Below, in pieces: positions 1 to 7,991 of a stretch of 64,000 nucleotides of DNA. Positions within the stretch are counted from its first letter, which is position 1. The number at the start of each line of letters is the position of its first letter. The notes below the pieces were generated by a model, which saw nothing but the letters and a program-made list of their open reading frames with translations, ran no database searches and was not told the origin of the DNA. Source of the DNA: Paenibacillus aceris (GTDB lineage Bacteria; Bacillota; Bacilli; Paenibacillales; NBRC-103111); NCBI RefSeq assembly GCF_017874035.1, contig NZ_JAGGKV010000001.1:792443-856442 (forward strand), given 5' to 3'. Made by a program: the position numbers and the translations under genes.

Positions 1-782
1 CTTTCGCGTGTTGTTTGGATCTCGGGTGGATTTTTGTCCGGCCCTTCGGCACAGTTCTCTTTCACCCAGTTCAGCGCCAATTGGTACTCTTCCGGATCGA
101 AAATTTCCTCGTCAATGCGGCGAACCAGCTCAGACATGTCTACATATTCGTTGCGCATGCCCAGGTAGTTCTGGAACAGCTCCTCGTTCACAATCGAACC
201 TGCAATTCCCATGGAAACCGAGCCAATCGCCAAATACGATTTGCCTTTCATATAAGCGGCAGCAAGACCTGCCTTAGAGAAACGGATCAACTTCTCCTGA
301 ACATCTTGCGGAATATCCGTTGTACCGGCATCCTGCACATCCTTGCCGTAAATGCCGAATGCAGGAATTCCTTTTTGCGCATGACCGGACAATACCGCTG
401 CCAAATAAACCGCACCAGGACGCTCCGTCCCGTTAAAGCCCCAAATCGCCTTCGGTGTAGACGGATCCATATCCATCGTTTCTGTTCCGTAACACCAACA
501 AGGAGTAACAGTGATGGATACGCCGACACCGGATTTAGAGAATTTGTTTGCTGCCGCCGCCGCTTCAGCCACGCCTCCGATACATGTGTCCGCAATGACA
601 CACTCAACAGGCTCGCCATTTGGGTATTTCAATGTTTCGCTCAATAGTGCGGCAACGGCTTTCGCCATGTTCATCGTTTGCTCTTCTAGTGATTCACGAA
701 CCCCTTTTCTTCTGCCGTCAATCGTTGGTCTGATCCCGATCTTAGGAAATTCTTGGTTCCATCTGTATGTACTGTTTGCCAT
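1..782 (-). CDS. fucI: L-fucose isomerase, N-terminal 260 residues (cut by window edge)
   Basis: Converts L-fucose to L-fuculose in the cytoplasm, the first step of fucose breakdown. Read from the complement, the protein opens with a run containing [20 protein letters not shown], then [36 protein letters not shown] and [16 protein letters not shown], all of which match the FucI family closely. The family is about 590 residues, so about 44% is inside the window and the rest lies to the left. The ATG at 782 follows a GAGGAGG ribosome site at good spacing. It is downstream of fucU with an 81-bp gap that carries a second copy of the putative LacI operator. Identity is certain at family level; D-arabinose isomerase activity is also known for this family. 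Confidence 0.93.
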   Translation of the reverse strand, partial: MANSTYRWNQEFPKIGIRPTIDGRRKGVRESLEEQTMNMAKAVAALLSETLKYPNGEPVECVIADTCIGGVAEAAAAANKFSKSGVGVSITVTPCWCYGTETMDMDPSTPKAIWGFNGTERPGAVYLAAVLSGHAQKGIPAFGIYGKDVQDAGTTDIPQDVQEKLIRFSKAGLAAAYMKGKSYLAIGSVSMGIAGSIVNEELFQNYLGMRNEYVDMSELVRRIDEEIFDPEEYQLALNWVKENCAEGPDKNPPEIQTTRE

Positions 783-846
783 TTGTCTGTTCCTCCTCAG
801 GTTTTGGTTACTGCAATTTATGCTGTCATTCTTCGACTTATTTAGA

Positions 847-858
847 GTTATCGATAAT
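847..858. promoter_or_regulatory. Putative LacI-type operator before fucI
   Basis: GTTATCGATAAT contains the 10-bp perfect palindrome TTATCGATAA with a central CG, as is usual for LacI-family operators. The same core recurs at the fucU promoter (1316-1327). It lies in the fucU-fucI gap, about 65 bp before the fucI start, so it may act as a second operator or as a roadblock. No experiment supports it; the assignment rests on the repetition and on the adjacent lacI gene. Confidence 0.6.
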
Positions 859-863
859 TCAAA

Positions 864-1289
864 TCACGAGCTAATGACCCCTTTTTTCAAAATCACATTG
901 GCGTAGAGAGCCTTTTCGCTCGTTGCCACAATGGCATAAGCTTTCTTTGCTCTTTCATAAAAAGCAAAGCGTTCCACATACTCAATCTCCGGTTTCGTAT
1001 GCTTCAGTATGATAGATTCATACGTGTCCCAGATTGGTGTTTCCACCTTATCGCCCGGGACCACGGCCATTAAAGCTACCGGTTGTTCACTGTAAGTATC
1101 CAATGGGAACAACGATAAAACCGCTTCCAATAATTCCGGTACGCCATGGCCATCACATCGAAGCAGACGATTCGTATGACTTGCTGCCGGAAAATTTCCG
1201 TCCGCCAAAACAATCTCATCGCCATGCCCCATCTCCATCAGCACCTTCAAAAGCTCCGGCGACAAGATGGAAGGTATTCCTTTTAGCAT
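864..1289 (-). CDS. fucU: L-fucose mutarotase, FucU/RbsD family
   Basis: Interconverts the anomers of L-fucose so that the isomerase receives its preferred form. The 141-residue product shows the RbsD/FucU hallmarks: MLKGIPSILSPELLKVLMEM, then the MGHGDEIVLADGNFPA signature with its conserved His and Asp, and LMAVVPGD in the middle. The start chosen is the ATG at 1289 behind GGAGGAC; an in-frame upstream start at 1307 would overlap the ribosome site. It heads the operon fucU-fucI and is transcribed away from the lacI gene. A sigma-A promoter and a palindromic operator sit directly upstream. Confidence 0.9.
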   Translation of the reverse strand: MLKGIPSILSPELLKVLMEMGHGDEIVLADGNFPAASHTNRLLRCDGHGVPELLEAVLSLFPLDTYSEQPVALMAVVPGDKVETPIWDTYESIILKHTKPEIEYVERFAFYERAKKAYAIVATSEKALYANVILKKGVISS

Positions 1290-1315
1290 ATTCAAGTCCT
1301 CCTCCAAAAATGTGT

Positions 1316-1327
1316 GTTATCGATAAC
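1316..1327. promoter_or_regulatory. Putative LacI-type operator at fucU promoter
   Basis: GTTATCGATAAC is a perfect 12-bp palindrome just downstream of the fucU -10 box, where a repressor would block initiation. A near-identical site lies before fucI (847-858). The divergent lacI-family gene at 1529 is the obvious candidate for the protein that binds it. Confidence 0.7.
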
Positions 1328-1330
1328 TCA

Positions 1331-1359
1331 AAATTATCAACTTTAAGCCTTGCTGTCAA
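1331..1359 (-). promoter_or_regulatory. Sigma-A promoter of fucU-fucI
   Basis: On the complement, a consensus -35 TTGACA (1359-1354) is followed after exactly 17 bp by TAATTT (1336-1331). The operator palindrome begins 3 bp further downstream, so it covers the expected transcription start. Confidence 0.75.
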
Positions 1360-1528
1360 TCTTTAATTTCTATACAATAGACAAATAGCATCAGCAAAAA
1401 GACAAATAAGCAGGAGACCAGGACAAATCCCCCTGTCGCCCTAACCGGGCGTGCATGTTTATCTTTGCAGATGCCAAGCAAAAGTATATGACTTATACGT
1501 TTTGATCAATTGAAAAAGGTGACGCTGC

Positions 1529-2536
1529 TTGATTACAATTTATGATATCGCTGAAAAATCCGGTGTTTCGGCCATGACCGTTTCCCGGGTTATCAATAAC
1601 ACAGGCCGAATCAGCGAGGCCACGCGCAAGCGTGTAAAAAAAGTCATGGAAGAGCTCCACTATATTCCAAACTCTATGGCTCGCAGTCTCGTTTTACAAA
1701 AAACGAAAATACTTTCACTGCTCATTACGGATATTACGAATCCGTTCTATACAACGATTGCGCGAGGTGCTGAAGACGCCGCATTACGGGCCGGCTACCG
1801 GTTGCTGTTCGCCAATAGCGACGAGGATTATGCGAAGGAGAAAGACTATGTCGATATGATGTTGTCGACTCGTGTGGATGGCGTCCTGTTCGCGCCTACT
1901 GGGGATCGTTCGTTCGAGAACCTGCAGCAGCTTCAAAAGCACAACATTCCATTCGTTGTGCTTGATCGCGAAATTCCCGGCATCGAAGCCGATGTTGTGC
2001 TTGGAGATAGCAAGGAGGGCGCAAGAAAGCTTGTGGAGCACTTAATAGCGCTTGGGCACCGCCGGATTGCCATGATTAACGGTTCACCTGACGTCTCTAC
2101 GGCCCGTTTACGGTATACAGGTTATCGCGAAGCGCATCTGTTGAACGGTCTGACTGTAGAGGATTCGCTAGTGGCCCATTTCAACTATCGGGATTTTCAT
2201 GATGAATCGGCATTAGATGAGCTCATCCATCATGAGGATCCGCCTACGGCCATTTTTGCCGCCAACAACATGCTCGCTGTCGGCGTGATTCAAGCCTTGA
2301 GAAAGCGCGGCTTGCAGGTTCCCGGCGATTTGTCGGTCGTCTGCTTCGACGATTTTGGCCACGCTGACTCGATAAATCCTTTTTTAACCGTGGCCTCGCA
2401 GCCCGCCTACCAGTTCGGCGCGCTGGGCATGCAGCTGCTGATCGAGCGTATTGAAGGAGATTTGACGCAAGAGAATCGGAAGATGATTTTGCCATCGGAG
2501 CTGCTCATTCGCTCGTCTACGCAAGCTTTGGCTTGA
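1529..2536 (+). CDS. LacI-family transcriptional regulator of the fucose genes
   Basis: A 335-residue LacI/GalR repressor. The N-terminal helix-turn-helix is at residues 2-22 (TIYDIAEKSGVSAMTVSRVI), followed by the hinge helix region (YIPNSMARSLV) and a periplasmic-binding-protein-like core with the usual DITNPFYTTIARG, HRRIAMINGSPDVSTARLR and SVVCFDDF motifs. The start is TTG at 1529 behind AAAGGTGA; no ATG is available at the family's usual N-terminus. It is divergent from fucU, and two shared palindromes lie in front of the fuc genes, so control of fucose use is the natural role. The actual inducer is unknown. The gene runs directly into a tandem-repeat array with no conventional terminator. 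Confidence 0.9.
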   Translation: MITIYDIAEKSGVSAMTVSRVINNTGRISEATRKRVKKVMEELHYIPNSMARSLVLQKTKILSLLITDITNPFYTTIARGAEDAALRAGYRLLFANSDEDYAKEKDYVDMMLSTRVDGVLFAPTGDRSFENLQQLQKHNIPFVVLDREIPGIEADVVLGDSKEGARKLVEHLIALGHRRIAMINGSPDVSTARLRYTGYREAHLLNGLTVEDSLVAHFNYRDFHDESALDELIHHEDPPTAIFAANNMLAVGVIQALRKRGLQVPGDLSVVCFDDFGHADSINPFLTVASQPAYQFGALGMQLLIERIEGDLTQENRKMILPSELLIRSSTQALA

Positions 2537-2540
2537 GACA

Positions 2541-3089
2541 TCTGTAACGATGAGAAACATCGTTTCCTGCGCGCACGATCCGCTGCCGCACTCTGCAACG
2601 ATGTAAAATATCGCTGCATGCCTTGCGCCGCACGCGGAACCGCCTGTTTCTCCTCTGTAACGATGAGAAACATCGTTTCCTGCGCGCACGATCCGCTGCC
2701 GCACTCCGCAACGATGTAAAATATCGTTGCATGCCTTGCGCCGCACGCGGAACCGCCTGTTTCTCCTCTGTAACGATGAGAAACATCGTTTCCTGCGCGC
2801 ACGATTCGCTGCCGCACTCCGCAACGATGTAAAATATCGCTGCATGCCTTGCGCCGCTCGCGGAACCGCCTGTTTCTCCTCTGTAATGATGAGAAACATC
2901 GTTTCCTGCGCGCACGATCCGCTGCCGCACTCCGCAACGATGTAAAATATCGCTGCATGCCTTGCGCCGCACGCGGAATAGCCTGTTTCTCATCTGTAAC
3001 GATGAGAAACATCGTTTCCTGCGCGCACGATCCGCTGCCGCACTCCGCAACGATGTAAAATATCGTTGCATGCCTTGCGCCGCACGCGC
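2541..3089. repeat. Tandem array, 4.9 copies of a 113-bp unit with paired hairpins
   Basis: Units start at 2541, 2654, 2767, 2880 and 2993, each 113 bp apart; the last is cut short near 3089. Copies differ by only a few single-base changes. Each unit holds two related small palindromes: AACGATG-AGAAA-CATCGTT, and about 51 bp later GCAACGAT-GTAAAAT-ATCGTTGC (or one-mismatch ATCGCTGC), so the motif AACGATGnnAAAnATCGTT occurs about ten times. The sequence between them is GC-rich. It fills the whole gap between lacI and the next gene. Because 113 is not a multiple of 3, several long frames stay open through it; I do not regard them as genes. Confidence 0.95.
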
Positions 3090-3121
3090 AGCAAAATTAA
3101 CGTGTTATCAAAGGAGATCAC

Positions 3122-3433
3122 ATGAATCCAAACGTTAAACAAGCCCTGCAAACGACCATCGACAACTGGAACGCCATGTCAGCTTCGCGAAACGATGAGG
3201 AGGAAGCGGTCGCGGACCAATTCCAATCCTCTTTTTACCTATTCATCGATGCTTTCCGTGAATGGGTCCAAACATTAGAGCCACGGCCGCAATCTATCGA
3301 CGATCTGATAAATTTAGAGATGGTGCAGGACATCCTGGACATCCTCCCCGCGCCGCTCCACCTCAACTTCGAGACAGAAGCCGAGTTGATCATGGATAAT
3401 GTCCTCCGAGTTGACGAGGATAAATATGATTAA
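3122..3433 (+). CDS. Small acidic protein of unknown function (103 aa)
   Basis: I do not recognise a family. The product is 103 residues, strongly acidic, predicted mostly helical, without a signal peptide, membrane segment or cysteine; it begins MNPNVKQALQTTIDNWNAMS and ends in an Asp/Glu-rich tail. The start ATG is preceded by AAGGAGATCAC, a strong ribosome site, which is the best evidence that it is real. It begins only 33 bp after the end of the 113-bp repeat array, so its promoter must lie within or before the array. A single, weak copy of the dispersed GGAACTACAG-type module follows the stop codon. Confidence 0.7.
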   Translation: MNPNVKQALQTTIDNWNAMSASRNDEEEAVADQFQSSFYLFIDAFREWVQTLEPRPQSIDDLINLEMVQDILDILPAPLHLNFETEAELIMDNVLRVDEDKYD

Positions 3434-3458
3434 CCCTGGCTCAAAGGGCTAATTTCTC

Positions 3459-3485
3459 TGAAATAGCGCCATTTTGTTGCCTCTT
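3459..3485. repeat. Possible solitary module of the dispersed repeat
   Basis: The stretch CTGAAATAGCGCCATTTTG followed by TTGCCTCT resembles the reverse module (AAATAGCGCCCTGTAGTTCCC) of the four larger elements listed elsewhere. It is degenerate and alone, so the assignment is weak. Confidence 0.3.
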
Positions 3486-3508
3486 GTTCTCTCATCTACA
3501 CGGTAAAC

Positions 3509-3553
3509 AAAAAAAAGCCGCCCCAGAAGGTCTCACAGACCTACTAAGACAGC
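3509..3553 (-). terminator. Intrinsic terminator of the 3565-4074 gene
   Basis: On the complement, a hairpin centred on AGGTCT-GTG-AGACCT is extended by several G-C and G-U pairs (GGCTGTC with GGGCGGC) and is followed by eight T residues. Confidence 0.75.
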
Positions 3554-3564
3554 CCCGTGCACAC

Positions 3565-4074
3565 CTACACGGTTTTATCAACAAAAGCAACTTGATTCTG
3601 CTCAGCAAACTTTTTCAATTTGCCCGCCATAGCGACTACGTCAAAACGGTTCAACGTTCTGTTGTACACCCAACGCGGTGACTTCCCTTTTAAATGAATG
3701 ACGACTTGTCCCGGTGCATACACGATTTCATTAATGTTGTCCGCATTCAGCACCAGCTCTCTGGCAAAGCCGCGCTTCGACAGACTCGTTTTGCTCACTT
3801 TCAAATAAGGCCGGCGAATGAAGTAAACGAACAACCCTACCACCATGTAGGCTAAGGTTGTATACCAATACATCGTGTCCCCGCTCGTTTTGGTCAAGGT
3901 CAACAATAGAAAGACGGAAATCAGAACGAAAAACAACGCTAACATAATGCTTCTGCCCTTAAATACTTCAGCCCGGTCAGGGTCGGTAGAAATAGGGGCA
4001 ATCCCTCTTTTAGACCTATCCTTATTTATTTTCTTAGCATTTTTACTAACCATTCGTTCCCACTTGCGAGACAT
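3565..4074 (-). CDS. Unknown membrane protein with two transmembrane helices
   Basis: 169 residues. A basic, hydrophilic N-terminus of about 40 residues (MSRKWERMVSKNAKKINKDR) is followed by two hydrophobic helices (around residues 43-60 and 68-86) and then a soluble C-terminal half with a beta-rich look, including YAPGQVVIHLKGKSPRWVYN. I do not recognise a named domain; the layout recalls small Bacillales membrane proteins with a PH-like C-terminal part, but that is inference. The ATG is preceded by GAGGAGTGAA. It lies 40 bp downstream of the SDR gene on the same strand and has its own terminator, so the two may be co-transcribed. Confidence 0.7.
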   Translation of the reverse strand: MSRKWERMVSKNAKKINKDRSKRGIAPISTDPDRAEVFKGRSIMLALFFVLISVFLLLTLTKTSGDTMYWYTTLAYMVVGLFVYFIRRPYLKVSKTSLSKRGFARELVLNADNINEIVYAPGQVVIHLKGKSPRWVYNRTLNRFDVVAMAGKLKKFAEQNQVAFVDKTV

Positions 4075-4113
4075 TCATTTCACTCCTCGGTTTCTACTTT
4101 CTTGGACTCCCTG

Positions 4114-4956
4114 TCATTTCAACAATCGATTCAATAAGCCTTCATACCATTTCCATGGCAAAAGACTTCTCGCCCACAGCCCCATCTTCACGCCGCGACC
4201 AAGCGGATACCGGAGCTTAGGCCCTCGCTTGTCCACCAGCCGCGCGATCGTGTCTGCGACATCCTGCGGATCGGGTGCGGTCATGGACACTTTCCGCGAA
4301 TACGCCAGCACGCTGCCGAGCCGCTGCCAGTATGGCGAAGCTTCCGTCGTATGTATAGCCTCAAAGCCTTTGCGCCATATTTCCGTTCGGTAGGCTCCCG
4401 GCTCTACAAGAACAACGCGAACGCCGAAAGGCATCATTTCCAAGCGCAGGGATTCGCTAAAGCCCTCAATCGCGAACTTGGACGTGCTGTATGGCGCATA
4501 GCCCGGAAAGGCGGACAACCCGCTCACACTGCTCACATTGACGATGCACCCCGACTGACTGGCGCGCATGTAAGGTAAAACCGCCTTTGTGGTCGCTATG
4601 ACGCCGAACACATTCGTTTCCAGCTGGGATCTCCAAGCTTCCATCGGGACATCTTCCACATAGCCGCCAACAGCAAAGCCGGCATTGTTAACGAGCACAT
4701 CGATTCGTCCATACTTCTTCATGATATCAGAAACAGCCGTCTCAATCGATGTCTGAATCGTTACATCTAGGACCATGGTATCAATAGCTGATCTTAAACC
4801 TGCTCTCTCAGCTTGCAGAAGCAGTGACTCGCTTCTACTCAAATCGCGCATCGTTGCGATCACTCGATACCCTCGGCCAGCCAGCGCAATTGACGTCAAT
4901 AAGCCGAATCCGCTGGATGCGCCTGTCACAAGTGCGACTCCACGTACAGTACTCAT
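4114..4956 (-). CDS. Short-chain dehydrogenase/reductase
   Basis: A 280-residue classical SDR oxidoreductase, NAD(P)-dependent and cytoplasmic. Visible motifs are the Rossmann glycine motif TGASSGFG near the N-terminus, NNAG (VLVNNAGFAVGG), the catalytic Ser (IVNVSSVSG) and the YSTSK catalytic Tyr/Lys pair (YAPYSTSKFA), then VEPGAYRTE. The overall form resembles the subgroup annotated as oxidoreductase/short-chain dehydrogenase with unknown substrate. The start at 4956 follows GAGGAGG at 5 bp; a TTG 7 codons upstream lacks a ribosome site. The substrate cannot be told from sequence. Confidence 0.88.
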   Translation of the reverse strand: MSTVRGVALVTGASSGFGLLTSIALAGRGYRVIATMRDLSRSESLLLQAERAGLRSAIDTMVLDVTIQTSIETAVSDIMKKYGRIDVLVNNAGFAVGGYVEDVPMEAWRSQLETNVFGVIATTKAVLPYMRASQSGCIVNVSSVSGLSAFPGYAPYSTSKFAIEGFSESLRLEMMPFGVRVVLVEPGAYRTEIWRKGFEAIHTTEASPYWQRLGSVLAYSRKVSMTAPDPQDVADTIARLVDKRGPKLRYPLGRGVKMGLWARSLLPWKWYEGLLNRLLK

Positions 4957-5097
4957 CGCCGCCTCCTCATCTCCCAATCACTATCCTACATAATCCCACA
5001 CTAATCTCACAATGTCGATATGCAAAAGCATTGAAGCGAGAGCATTCATTCTCATGCATGCCCATAACCCCGACGTTTTAATCCCCTCTCACTTTAA
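4957..5097. other. Intergenic stretch, left part
   Basis: Upstream region of the SDR gene. It probably holds that gene's promoter, but I found no convincing -35/-10 pair. The dispersed repeat element starts at 5098 and a terminator closes the gap, so the 446-bp region holds no gene. Confidence 0.5.
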
Positions 5098-5276
5098 GGG
5101 AACTGCATTACGCTATTTAGGCAAAAGTAGGAAGTTTGAGCACCGAAGAGGAACTATAGGCTCTTATTTTACCAAACAGAGCAATATTCCGCCCAGAACA
5201 GCAAAACAGCGGACCATAGTTGCCTCTCCCACGCTGATTGATTTGATTTCAATAAAATAACGCCCTGTAGTTCCCA
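5098..5276. repeat. Dispersed four-module intergenic repeat, copy A
   Basis: Two forward modules (GGGAACTGCATTACGCTATTT at 5098; GAGGAACTATAGGCTCTTAT at 5149) are followed by two modules on the other strand (AACAGCGGACCATAGTTGCC at 5206; AAAATAACGCCCTGTAGTTC at 5254). Module starts are about 50 bp apart, giving an imperfect palindromic element near 180 bp. Three further copies occur in the window (21751, 62571, 63611). Confidence 0.8.
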
Positions 5277-5283
5277 TTCAAAC

Positions 5284-5309
5284 AAAAAGAAGCCCCACAC
5301 CGGGGCTTC
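5284..5309 (-). terminator. Intrinsic terminator after tatA
   Basis: On the complement, GAAGCCCC-GGTGT-GGGGCTTC is an 8-bp perfect stem followed by TTTTTG. It closes the amine oxidase-ridA-tatA operon. The T-rich stretch on the other side makes it partly bidirectional. Confidence 0.85.
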
Positions 5310-5402
5310 CTCTCTTTTCGATCATTATTCACATTGGAGTTATACAAATTGACCGTAATAACGAGAATCAAAGGTACAGGTTTCGGTCATTCGACCATCC
5401 AA

Positions 5403-5615
5403 TTAAGCTTTCGCCTTGTCAAGACGTTTATCATCCGGCTCAATATGGTCAGCCGATTCTTTGCCATCGGAAACAAGTTCCCTGGCTGAGCTCTTGAATT
5501 CGTGCAGCGTGCGGCCTACAGCGCGACCCAGCTCCGGAAGCTTGGATGGACCAAACAGCACCAGAACAACCACTAAGATTAACATGAGACCTGGAAAACC
5601 AATATTTTGCAGCAT
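5403..5615 (-). CDS. tatA: Sec-independent translocase subunit TatA/E
   Basis: Pore-forming small subunit of the twin-arginine translocase. 70 residues: one N-terminal membrane helix ([17 protein letters not shown]), the hinge [15 protein letters not shown], an amphipathic helix ([13 protein letters not shown]) and a charged tail, which is the canonical TatA plan. It is the last gene of an operon that starts with a Tat-signal amine oxidase, and tatC lies in the divergent unit. This mirrors dedicated translocase-substrate pairs such as TatAd/TatCd with PhoD in Bacillus subtilis. I infer that the translocase serves the adjacent oxidase, though it may export other proteins too. Confidence 0.92.
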   Translation of the reverse strand: MLQNIGFPGLMLILVVVLVLFGPSKLPELGRAVGRTLHEFKSSARELVSDGKESADHIEPDDKRLDKAKA

Positions 5616-5636
5616 AAGATCATCAACTCCGTTTCA

Positions 5637-6197
5637 TTAGTCTTGGTTATGATGCTTCGGATATACCGCCACAGCTTCGATTTCAATCAACCAGTCAGAG
5701 CTGACGAGACCTGCTACACCCACCGTGGAACGCGCCGGTTTAACGGGGTTCGCTTCCGTTCCAAAAAATTGTGCATAGGCATCAAACCACCCTTGAAAGT
5801 CGAACTTATTGTCTTTGGCTGCATCCGCCGTTACATACACACGAAGATAAGCGACATCGGCAAGCGTCAAGCCTTTCTCCTTTAATTGTTTTTCGATTTC
5901 CTTCAGAATACCGATTCCTTGCGTCTTCGTATCCCCATAGCGCTCATAAACCGTTTTGCCTTCTTTATTAATGACGGGCGGCACAGTTCCGCTTGTGAAC
6001 AAATAAGAGGATCCCGAAGGGACGGATACGCCTGCAGCAATCGAGGAGGAAGGGTTGCCATAGAACTCGACTTCATTAATGGGCTCTGATGCATATTTGT
6101 TCGTCTTTTCAGTTCCCGCAGCATAAGCGCTAACACAAATGAGGCATGAACCTATGGTGGCAGCTGCTATTGTTTTCACTTTTTTAGTTAAGATCAT
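5637..6197 (-). CDS. Exported RidA-family (YjgF/UK114) protein
   Basis: RidA proteins hydrolyse reactive enamine/imine intermediates. The 186-residue product begins with a Sec-type signal peptide (KKVKTIAAATIGSCLICVSAYAA) and continues with a complete RidA domain: LFTSGTVPP, LADVAYLRVYVTADA, and PARSTVGVAGL, where Arg156 corresponds to the catalytic Arg105 of E. coli RidA, then IEIEAVAVYP. Most RidA proteins are cytoplasmic, so export is unusual and fits the exported amine oxidase encoded 20 bp upstream, whose reaction yields an imine. The start at 6197 is behind GAGGAG. The functional link is inference from gene order. Confidence 0.85.
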   Translation of the reverse strand: MILTKKVKTIAAATIGSCLICVSAYAAGTEKTNKYASEPINEVEFYGNPSSSIAAGVSVPSGSSYLFTSGTVPPVINKEGKTVYERYGDTKTQGIGILKEIEKQLKEKGLTLADVAYLRVYVTADAAKDNKFDFQGWFDAYAQFFGTEANPVKPARSTVGVAGLVSSDWLIEIEAVAVYPKHHNQD

Positions 6198-6217
6198 CGT
6201 TCATCGCTCCTCTTTGT

Positions 6218-7825
6218 CTACTCTTTCATGACGCGCTCATGAATCTCGGTGACCACTTTTCTTGCAGACTCAATAGCACCTGCCTGCCAAGCGGTAATGT
6301 AGCTGATATGCTCCCCAGCCAAATAAATACGGCCATCCGGCTTGCATAAGGTCGGGTAATAGTTTTTACGGTCATCCGCTGTATACGAAGCCCATCCGCC
6401 AAGGTTGTACTTGATCTTCTTCCAATCGATGGAGAACGAAGCTTCGAACTCTTTATGATACTGCGGATGAATTTTGGCGCCTTGGCTTAACGCGTAGTCT
6501 TCGCGCTGGGCCGGCGTCATTTTGCCGAGTTTATCCGCATTTCCGCCGAAGGCGTAGTACCCGAGCAGAAGCCCTTTTTTGGCAAAATAATCTGTAGGCG
6601 GGTAATAGATGCTGGAAATATCCATATTCGTGAGCGTGCTTCCGCCGTAGATAAACTCATCTTCCTCCCAGAAGCGGCGCTTGAACTGAAGACCGATTTT
6701 GCCCGCGGAGGCGTAAGCGATCTTGGAGATAGCCGTTGACATTTCGGCGGAGAAATCAGCCTTAATATCTTTAAGAACAGGGAGCGGAATGGTGCAGATA
6801 CAGAAGTCGCCTGAAACTTCTTTGCTTGCGCCCGTGTTCAAATCTTTATACAGAATGCGCACGCCTTCCGAAGATTGTTTAATTTCTTGAACTTCGGAAT
6901 GAAACTCAATTTTATCGCCGACACGCTTCTCAAAAGCTTTCGCGATCATATCCATCCCGCCAACCGGGTGGAACATCATCATTTGCTGATCATAGGAATA
7001 TTCACTGCTAAAAAATTGTCCAAAACCGGAATTAATGATAGCTTTTAAGCTGAATGGATCTTTGCGGACGCCAGAGTCGAATTTACCGCCTGGCTCCTCC
7101 GTGTATCCAGCCCGTTCCGAACCTTTGTAGAACAGATCCGCATTCAAATCTCCTTCGGATTTCAAATACGCGACGAGCTTCGCTTTTTCTTCCGTTGTTA
7201 GGGGGAGATCCAGCGCTTTTTGATTCACTGCTTTTGCCAACATTTCAGCCACATAGCCTCTAACGTCCGCTTTCGCTTGGCGCTTCGGAATTTTCACGCC
7301 TGACAGTTCGCCGACATTTTCGTTATAGTAGTAGCCGCTTTCGTTCACATTGTTAAATGGCTCGATCGCAACACCAAATTTGCGTGCATAGTCCAAAGTC
7401 ACGTGAAACTGCGGGATCCTCATCGGTCCGGCGTTAAAATACATGCCATTATCAAAGCGTGCGACTTGTTTGCTTCCTCCTATTTCCGTAACCGTCGTTC
7501 CTCTGCGAACCGACCATGCCCTGCCACCCACTCGAGCTCTAGCTTCTAAAATGGTACATTGATACCCCGCGTTTCCAAGTTCATAGGCAGCAGTTAAACC
7601 GGCAATCCCTCCGCCTAAAATGATAACTTTCTTGCCATTGCGATTCGTTGAGGTGAGATCCCAGCCTGAAGGAGGCGTATAGTCGGCCGCTTTCATTGTC
7701 TCTGGGGATAACAATCCTAACGTTCCCATAACACTAAAAAGTGCGGCTGACCCTCCTACTTTTCCGACAGTAGTCAAAAATTGTCTGCGTGTAATTTGAT
7801 CTTCTTTAATCGGTGTCTTCTCCAT
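6218..7825 (-). CDS. Tat-exported FAD-dependent amine oxidase
   Basis: A 535-residue flavin monoamine oxidase-type enzyme that oxidises an amine to an imine with release of peroxide. The N-terminus carries a twin-arginine signal (TRRQFLTTVGK followed by a hydrophobic run to about residue 45). The FAD dinucleotide-binding motif GGGIAGLTAAYELGNAG with LEARARVGGR follows near residue 70, and the C-terminal FAD motif is IYLAGEHISYITAWQAGAIESA. The ATG at 7825 is behind GAGGAG; an in-frame start 17 codons upstream would break the signal peptide. It heads an operon with ridA and tatA. A GlnR/TnrA-type box lies upstream (7904-7920). The substrate (polyamine, aromatic amine or L-amino acid) is not clear. 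Confidence 0.9.
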   Translation of the reverse strand: MEKTPIKEDQITRRQFLTTVGKVGGSAALFSVMGTLGLLSPETMKAADYTPPSGWDLTSTNRNGKKVIILGGGIAGLTAAYELGNAGYQCTILEARARVGGRAWSVRRGTTVTEIGGSKQVARFDNGMYFNAGPMRIPQFHVTLDYARKFGVAIEPFNNVNESGYYYNENVGELSGVKIPKRQAKADVRGYVAEMLAKAVNQKALDLPLTTEEKAKLVAYLKSEGDLNADLFYKGSERAGYTEEPGGKFDSGVRKDPFSLKAIINSGFGQFFSSEYSYDQQMMMFHPVGGMDMIAKAFEKRVGDKIEFHSEVQEIKQSSEGVRILYKDLNTGASKEVSGDFCICTIPLPVLKDIKADFSAEMSTAISKIAYASAGKIGLQFKRRFWEEDEFIYGGSTLTNMDISSIYYPPTDYFAKKGLLLGYYAFGGNADKLGKMTPAQREDYALSQGAKIHPQYHKEFEASFSIDWKKIKYNLGGWASYTADDRKNYYPTLCKPDGRIYLAGEHISYITAWQAGAIESARKVVTEIHERVMKE

Positions 7826-7903
7826 GCTCCCATCTCCTCGTTCATGTTTGGATAAACCGCACATTAAACATATCAAACGAAAAATGGTTTCGTCATTAGT
7901 TTG

Positions 7904-7920
7904 TGTCAGATTACATTACA
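7904..7920. promoter_or_regulatory. GlnR/TnrA-type box before amine oxidase operon
   Basis: TGTCAGATTACATTACA fits the known Bacillus GlnR/TnrA site TGTNAN7TNACA at every specified position. It lies 79-95 bp upstream of the amine oxidase start, in the region shared with the divergent merR-tatC unit. Which protein binds (GlnR or the adjacent short MerR protein) is unknown. Confidence 0.7.
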
Positions 7921-7955
7921 TAATTTAAACTTATACCAAGATAAAAATGGGTTAT

Positions 7956-7984
7956 TTGATCTAATTTTACCGAAATGATAGAGT
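7956..7984 (+). promoter_or_regulatory. Sigma-A-like promoter of merR-tatC
   Basis: TTGATC (7956-7961) and TAGAGT (7979-7984) are separated by 17 bp. The predicted start, near 7991, coincides with the first of two abutting GlnR/TnrA-type boxes, an arrangement that would give repression. Confidence 0.55.
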
Positions 7985-7991
7985 TTACTTA

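Noticed and set aside
15..906. Plus-strand frames at the left edge
   Set aside because: They are antisense to fucI and fucU, whose protein sequences are unmistakable.
2384..3071. Three long minus-strand frames and several plus-strand frames through the 113-bp array
   Set aside because: They arise because the repeat unit lacks stops in these frames; the same peptide repeats with frame cycling, none has a ribosome site, and some run antisense into lacI.
2541..3089. CRISPR array
   Set aside because: Whole 113-bp units are repeated, with no unique spacers between short repeats and no cas genes.
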